Origin: Dasania phycosphaerae
GTDB taxonomy: Bacteria; Pseudomonadota; Gammaproteobacteria; Pseudomonadales; Dasaniaceae
DNA length: 64,000 nt
Reading direction: 5' to 3'
Assembly: GCF_026891035.1 (NCBI RefSeq)
Contig: NZ_JAPTGG010000003.1
Coordinates: 310,001 to 374,000 of the forward strand
Position numbers and translations under genes: made by a program. Below, one piece after another: positions 62,447 through 64,000 of this stretch. The notes beneath the pieces were generated by a model. It searched no databases and was not told where the DNA came from. It saw nothing but the letters and a program-made list of their open reading frames with translations. Position 1 is the first letter of the stretch; each line of letters begins with the position of its first letter.

Positions 62447-62884
62447 TTAAGGTTTAGGGAGAGCAGTGTTATTTATAGTGATGGTTGTGGGTTTGCACCA
62501 GTTTTGCTGCCAGCGCTGTTTTTTTTGTTTGGCGCTTTGTTGGCTAAAGTTGCGTTTAACTGGCGCTAATAGCTGGTTTTGTTGATGTAGGCATTGGCTA
62601 TTGAGGGCGGCGTAGATTTCACCCTCTATGTCGGCGCTAACAAAAACAACTTGTTGGCACTTTGTGCACTCATGAAATACGGCGCTATGTGAGCCGTGCT
62701 GGTGGGTGGCATGAAATAGCTGGTTGTTGATATGTATGGCAACGGGACTGCCCGCTTGAGTAACGTAGGCAGCGTTATGGGCAAGGCAGTAGCTACACTG
62801 GCAGGCTCTGGGGGTTAGCCTGCTGTTGTCGCAGCGCCAGATAAACTGAATATTATTGCAAGCACAGCTGCCGTGTAGGCTCAT
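62447..62884 (-). CDS. GFA-family (CENP-V/GFA) zinc-binding protein
   Basis: About 145 residues from ATG 62884; a TTG four codons earlier is also open, but GGAA sits just before the ATG. Zinc ligands follow the GFA pattern: SCACNNIQF (C7, C9), ACQCSYCLAHN (C28, C30, C33) and HECTKCQQVVF. Proteins of this fold include glutathione-dependent formaldehyde-activating enzyme, but most bacterial members are untested. The C-terminal tail is Gln/Lys-rich. Confidence 0.85.
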   Translation of the reverse strand: MSLHGSCACNNIQFIWRCDNSRLTPRACQCSYCLAHNAAYVTQAGSPVAIHINNQLFHATHQHGSHSAVFHECTKCQQVVFVSADIEGEIYAALNSQCLHQQNQLLAPVKRNFSQQSAKQKKQRWQQNWCKPTTITINNTALPKP

Positions 62885-62925
62885 CACACATTCCAAGATT
62901 AATAATTGGGCTACGTATTATTCAA

Positions 62926-63705
62926 TTACATAGTGCTATTTATAGCCCCGCCATCCAGCAAAATATTTTGCCCTACAATAAAGCCTGCATGCTGCGAACA
63001 TAAAAAAGCACAACTAGCGCCAAACTCGGCGGCGGTGCCGTAGCGGCCAGCGGGTATGGTGGCTTGGCGTTGTTGGCTGGCGGCTTCTAGGCTGATGTTT
63101 TGCTCTTGCGCCACGGCTGTGTCTAAGGCGGTGGCTCTGTCGGTGGCGTGTATGCCGGGCAGCAGGTTGTTAATGGTAACGCCGTGGGGGGCGACTTGGC
63201 GGGCAGTCCCAGCCACAAAGCCGGTGAGGCCCGCGCGAGCTGAGTTGGATAGGCCCAGTACCGGTATGGGGGCTTTAACCGTACCGCTGGTGATGTTAAC
63301 GATGCGACCCCAGCCTTTGGCTATCATATTGGGCATGATGGCCTGCATTAACGCGATAGGGGTAAGCATATTGGCGTCCAAAGCGGCAATAAAATCCTCC
63401 CGCTGCCAATCGCTCCACATACCCGGTGGTGGGCCGCCGGCATTGGTAACCAATATGTCTACATCGCTGGCTTGCTCTAACACGGCGGCTTGCCCTTGTG
63501 GGGTGGTGATATCGGCGGCAATGGCTAGCACCGCTACGCCGTAGTGTTGGCGTATGTGCTCGGCGGTGGCCTCTAGCGTTTCTGGGTTGCGGCCGTTAAT
63601 AATTAAATCAACGCCCTCGGCCGCTAGGGCCTCGGCGCAGCCGCGCCCCAAGCCCTTGGATGATGCGCAAACCAAAGCGCGCTTGCCCTTAATACCCATG
63701 TCCAT
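62926..63705 (-). CDS. SDR-family oxidoreductase, atypical active site
   Basis: 259 residues. The cofactor motif CASSKGLGRGCAEAL replaces the classical TGxxxGxG, and NAGG and NITSG (Ser) follow. Where other SDRs have YxxxK, this reads LGLSNSARAGL, so both Tyr and Lys are absent. Other SDRs share this SKGLGRG/LSN-AR form, so it is probably a distinct subfamily with a changed mechanism. The C-terminal GQNILLDGGA is standard. Substrate unknown. Confidence 0.85.
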   Translation of the reverse strand: MDMGIKGKRALVCASSKGLGRGCAEALAAEGVDLIINGRNPETLEATAEHIRQHYGVAVLAIAADITTPQGQAAVLEQASDVDILVTNAGGPPPGMWSDWQREDFIAALDANMLTPIALMQAIMPNMIAKGWGRIVNITSGTVKAPIPVLGLSNSARAGLTGFVAGTARQVAPHGVTINNLLPGIHATDRATALDTAVAQEQNISLEAASQQRQATIPAGRYGTAAEFGASCAFLCSQHAGFIVGQNILLDGGAINSTM

Positions 63706-63811
63706 AGTAATGCCTCTGCGTGGTTAAAAAAATATTAAGGAATGTTGCCAGCAGCAAAGCAGAAAGGAAAGTGTTGCCGGCTAATATGAGCTGTTGAACT
63801 GCGCATAAAGA

Positions 63812-64000
63812 TTAAGCAGAGAAAAATAAGTAGCTGGCCGCAAGGTAGCTAAGGTAGCCCAATAATAAAATGCCCCCTTCAATGCGGCTTAGCTTTCGGC
63901 CAGTGCAGAGAAATAAAAATAGTAACAGTGCTACGCCTAGCATGACCCATTGATCAAATACCAAAACTCGGCCTGTTACCGCTAGCGGTTGTAATAGGGT
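63812..64000 (-). CDS. CaCA-family (YrbG-like) Na+/Ca2+ antiporter, C-terminal end
   Basis: 62 codons open to the right window edge, ending in a TAA at 63814-63812. The sequence has two hydrophobic helices and the stretch GRKLSRIEGGILLLGYLSYLA, which matches the last helix of YrbG-type calcium/sodium antiporters (RIEGALLL-G pattern). The start lies outside the window. Assignment rests on this short tail. Confidence 0.65.
   Translation of the reverse strand, partial: TLLQPLAVTGRVLVFDQWVMLGVALLLFLFLCTGRKLSRIEGGILLLGYLSYLAASYLFFSA

Noticed and set aside
1..64000. CRISPR arrays, prophage, insertion sequences, rRNA operons
   Set aside because: No regularly spaced repeats, phage structural genes, transposases or rRNA signatures were seen on either strand.

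Overview
The window reads as a stretch of chromosome from a free-living, probably marine, aerobic gammaproteobacterium. Pointers are the 180-kDa-type NAD-glutamate dehydrogenase, DNA polymerase II, FadH, the cytochrome b561-YceI pair, ArgP/ArgO, a large TonB-dependent receptor and many DUF4124/DUF2789/DUF4252-type proteins. A Cellvibrionales-like lineage (Spongiibacteraceae and relatives) fits best, but this is inferred from gene content only. I see no rRNA, tRNA, CRISPR array, prophage or insertion sequence. The window starts inside a DASS symporter gene and ends inside a CaCA-type antiporter gene.

Layout. 1-7.4 kb: symporter end, REC-EAL c-di-GMP protein, peroxiredoxin, methyltransferase/cytochrome b561/YceI unit, Yip1 membrane protein, ferrochelatase, crotonase. 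7.5-16.9 kb: a catabolic-looking module with a MocR-type regulator carrying an extra C-terminal region, a nitrilase-family amidohydrolase, a TonB-dependent receptor, a C45-family acyl-transferase/amidase, an MFS transporter and an APC permease. 16.9-29.3 kb: TetR/FadH pair, outer-membrane barrel, aldo/keto reductase, YjbR, MAPEG, a solute-binding-like protein, ABC exporter, monohaem lipoprotein, YfcA-like transporter, ArgO/ArgP. 29.5-41.5 kb: NAD-GDH, YdjM-like protein, then a run of exported hydrolases (C13 peptidase, TraB/GumN, M20, S9). 41.7-51.6 kb: secreted serine hydrolase, a NYN/RHH pair, a poly-glycine lipoprotein in a more AT-rich stretch, a small nonapeptide-repeat protein, DUF4252, YbiT, peroxiredoxin, pentapeptide protein. 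51.7-64 kb: DNA polymerase II with a frameshift, alkaline phosphatase, metallopeptidase-like protein, GpsA, YbaK, MAPEG, Fbp, MORN protein, small membrane protein and lipoprotein, GFA protein, atypical SDR.

Main finding. Four intergenic regions carry the same paired 12-bp repeat (half-sites around CTGG, second copy close to AACTGGTWCTAY), always with exactly 23 bp from the start of one half-site to the start of the next. They lie ahead of the nitrilase, the TonB receptor and the MFS genes of the MocR module, and ahead of the secreted beta-lactamase-fold hydrolase 32 kb away. I infer that they are MocR operators. This defines a regulon that would take up and hydrolyse an amide-, N-acyl- or lactam-type compound. 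The ligand is unknown.

Other points worth checking: a one-base frameshift in a T7 tract of polB; two genes (yfcA-like and a lipoprotein) whose signal or first-helix sequence lies upstream of every ATG/GTG/TTG and so may start at ATT; a palindrome abutting a good promoter before the DUF4252 gene; and an SDR that has lost the catalytic Tyr-Lys pair.
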